Assembly (NCBI GenBank): GCA_018662405.1
Contig: JABJGE010000018.1
Span: 1-54,510, forward strand
Length of the DNA stretch: 54,510 nucleotides
Direction of reading: 5' to 3'
DNA from: Campylobacteraceae bacterium
Lineage (GTDB): Bacteria > Campylobacterota > Campylobacteria > Campylobacterales > Arcobacteraceae
The translations under genes and the position numbers were made by a program. Below the pieces are notes generated by a model that worked only from the letters and a program-made list of their open reading frames with translations, made no database searches and had not been told where the DNA came from. How positions within the stretch are numbered: the first letter of the stretch is position 1; every line of letters starts with the position of its first letter. Positions 53,740 through 54,510 of the stretch are shown here, piece after piece.

Positions 53740-54510
53740 ATGAAACTAGGTTTAAATAAAGTTTCTTCATTACTTTTAGGTACTACAATAGCAGCAACAG
53801 CGATGTCTGCAAATAGTGCATTACAAGAAGTTATGAAAAAACGTGGTTTGACAGAAAATGATGTAATTCGTGCTGCAAAAACTTACAACCCTACTGGTGG
53901 TAGAGATGAGTTTATTGTATTTTCTTCTGGTGGACAGTCTGGACAAATAATTGTTTATGGTGTACCGTCTATGAGAATTTTAAAATATGTTGCGGTGTTC
54001 ACACCAGAACCATGGCAAGGTTATGGTTATGATGTAGATAGTCTTAAAATTTTAAGACAAGGTAACATTAGAGGTAGAGAGATAAATTGGGGAGATACAC
54101 ATCATCCAGGTTTATCTGAAATTGATGGTAAATATGATGGTAGATGGCTAGCAATTAATGATAAAGCAAACCCTAGAGTTGCTATTATTGATTTACATGA
54201 CTTTGAAACTAAACAAATTGTAGTTAACCCAGTATTTAAATCTGAGCATGGTGGAGCATTCTTTACTCAAAATTCAGAGTATATTATTGAAGCTTGTCAG
54301 TATGCAGCGCCATTTGATAATAATTATCACCCTATTGAAGACTATAAAGAGTCATATAGAGGTGGGACAACTATGTGGAAATTCAACCATGAAAAAGGTA
54401 GAATTGTAGAAGAAGATTCATTTACTATTGAAATGCCTCCATATATGCAAGATTTAAGTGATGCTGGTAAAGGCGTATCTCATGGTTGGGCTTTTACAAA
54501 TTCATTTAAC
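53740..54510 (+). CDS. nosZ: nitrous oxide reductase NosZ, clade II (partial, runs off the window)
   Basis: NosZ reduces N2O to N2 in the periplasm with copper sites CuZ and CuA. The first 257 residues are present and open to the window end. A Sec signal peptide (VSSLLLGTTIAATAMSANS) without a twin-Arg motif marks the clade II (Sec-type) enzyme. Family segments follow: SSGGQSGQIIVYGVPSMR, FTPEPWQGYGYD, the CuZ His pair in GDTHHPGLSE, LAINDKANPRVAIIDL and the His in SEHGGAFF. AAAGGAGAG precedes the ATG. CuA and any C-terminal cytochrome domain lie outside the window. Confidence 0.95.
   Translation, partial: MKLGLNKVSSLLLGTTIAATAMSANSALQEVMKKRGLTENDVIRAAKTYNPTGGRDEFIVFSSGGQSGQIIVYGVPSMRILKYVAVFTPEPWQGYGYDVDSLKILRQGNIRGREINWGDTHHPGLSEIDGKYDGRWLAINDKANPRVAIIDLHDFETKQIVVNPVFKSEHGGAFFTQNSEYIIEACQYAAPFDNNYHPIEDYKESYRGGTTMWKFNHEKGRIVEEDSFTIEMPPYMQDLSDAGKGVSHGWAFTNSFN

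Overview
The window is low-GC DNA (about 28-30% GC by eye) packed with short-spaced genes, many using TTG or GTG starts and stop/start overlaps. Gene content and neighbourhoods (recA-eno-FtsB-like-AMIN protein, hrcA-grpE-dnaK, a short HrcA, a short BioB, a fused siroheme decarboxylase, a Sec-type NosZ) point to the Campylobacterota, most likely an Arcobacteraceae member able to denitrify. No tRNA, rRNA, insertion sequence, prophage or CRISPR array was found.

Positions 1-33000 are mainly housekeeping. In order: a DsrE-like protein, a lipoprotein, DsbD and a thioredoxin; the hrcA-grpE-dnaK heat-shock operon with a clear sigma70 promoter and a degenerate CIRCE-like operator; hisD/aroK; a MoxR-DUF58-Bat (VWA/TPR/BatD) operon; a long minus-strand run (ABC ATPase, hemH, AddB-like nuclease, trmD, rplS); a small cytochrome c; hemC, a DsbA-like protein, fxsA and a ProRS that has lost its editing domain; recA, eno, a FtsB-like protein and an AMIN protein; then an antiporter, bioB, a phosphoesterase, topA and a monohaem cytochrome.

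Positions 33000-36300 hold a nitrogen module. A pair of proteins that look like eroded NtrC (broken Walker B, no GAFTGA) and eroded NtrB (no phospho-acceptor His) lies directly upstream of amt and glnK. Long perfect dyads flank amt-glnK.

Positions 36300-54510 are a denitrification island. It contains haem d1 synthesis (precorrin-2 dehydrogenase, fused siroheme decarboxylase, CobA, NirJ, NirF), NirC-like and NirS cytochromes, NorC/NorB with two small membrane proteins, the start of nosZ, two paralogous pentahaem cytochromes, a haemerythrin-PAS protein, and several unknowns. The main finding is that six TTGAY-N4-RTCAA-type (FNR/DNR-like) boxes drive nine promoter candidates. In all nine the -10 hexamer starts exactly 29.5 nt from the box centre (about -41.5 from the start site). 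Three boxes sit midway between divergent genes and fit both directions. This ties unknown genes (LysM protein, Sel1 protein, pentahaem cytochromes, a two-TM protein, a haemerythrin-PAS/MFS operon) into one predicted nitrogen-oxide regulon. The FNR-family regulator itself is not in the window.
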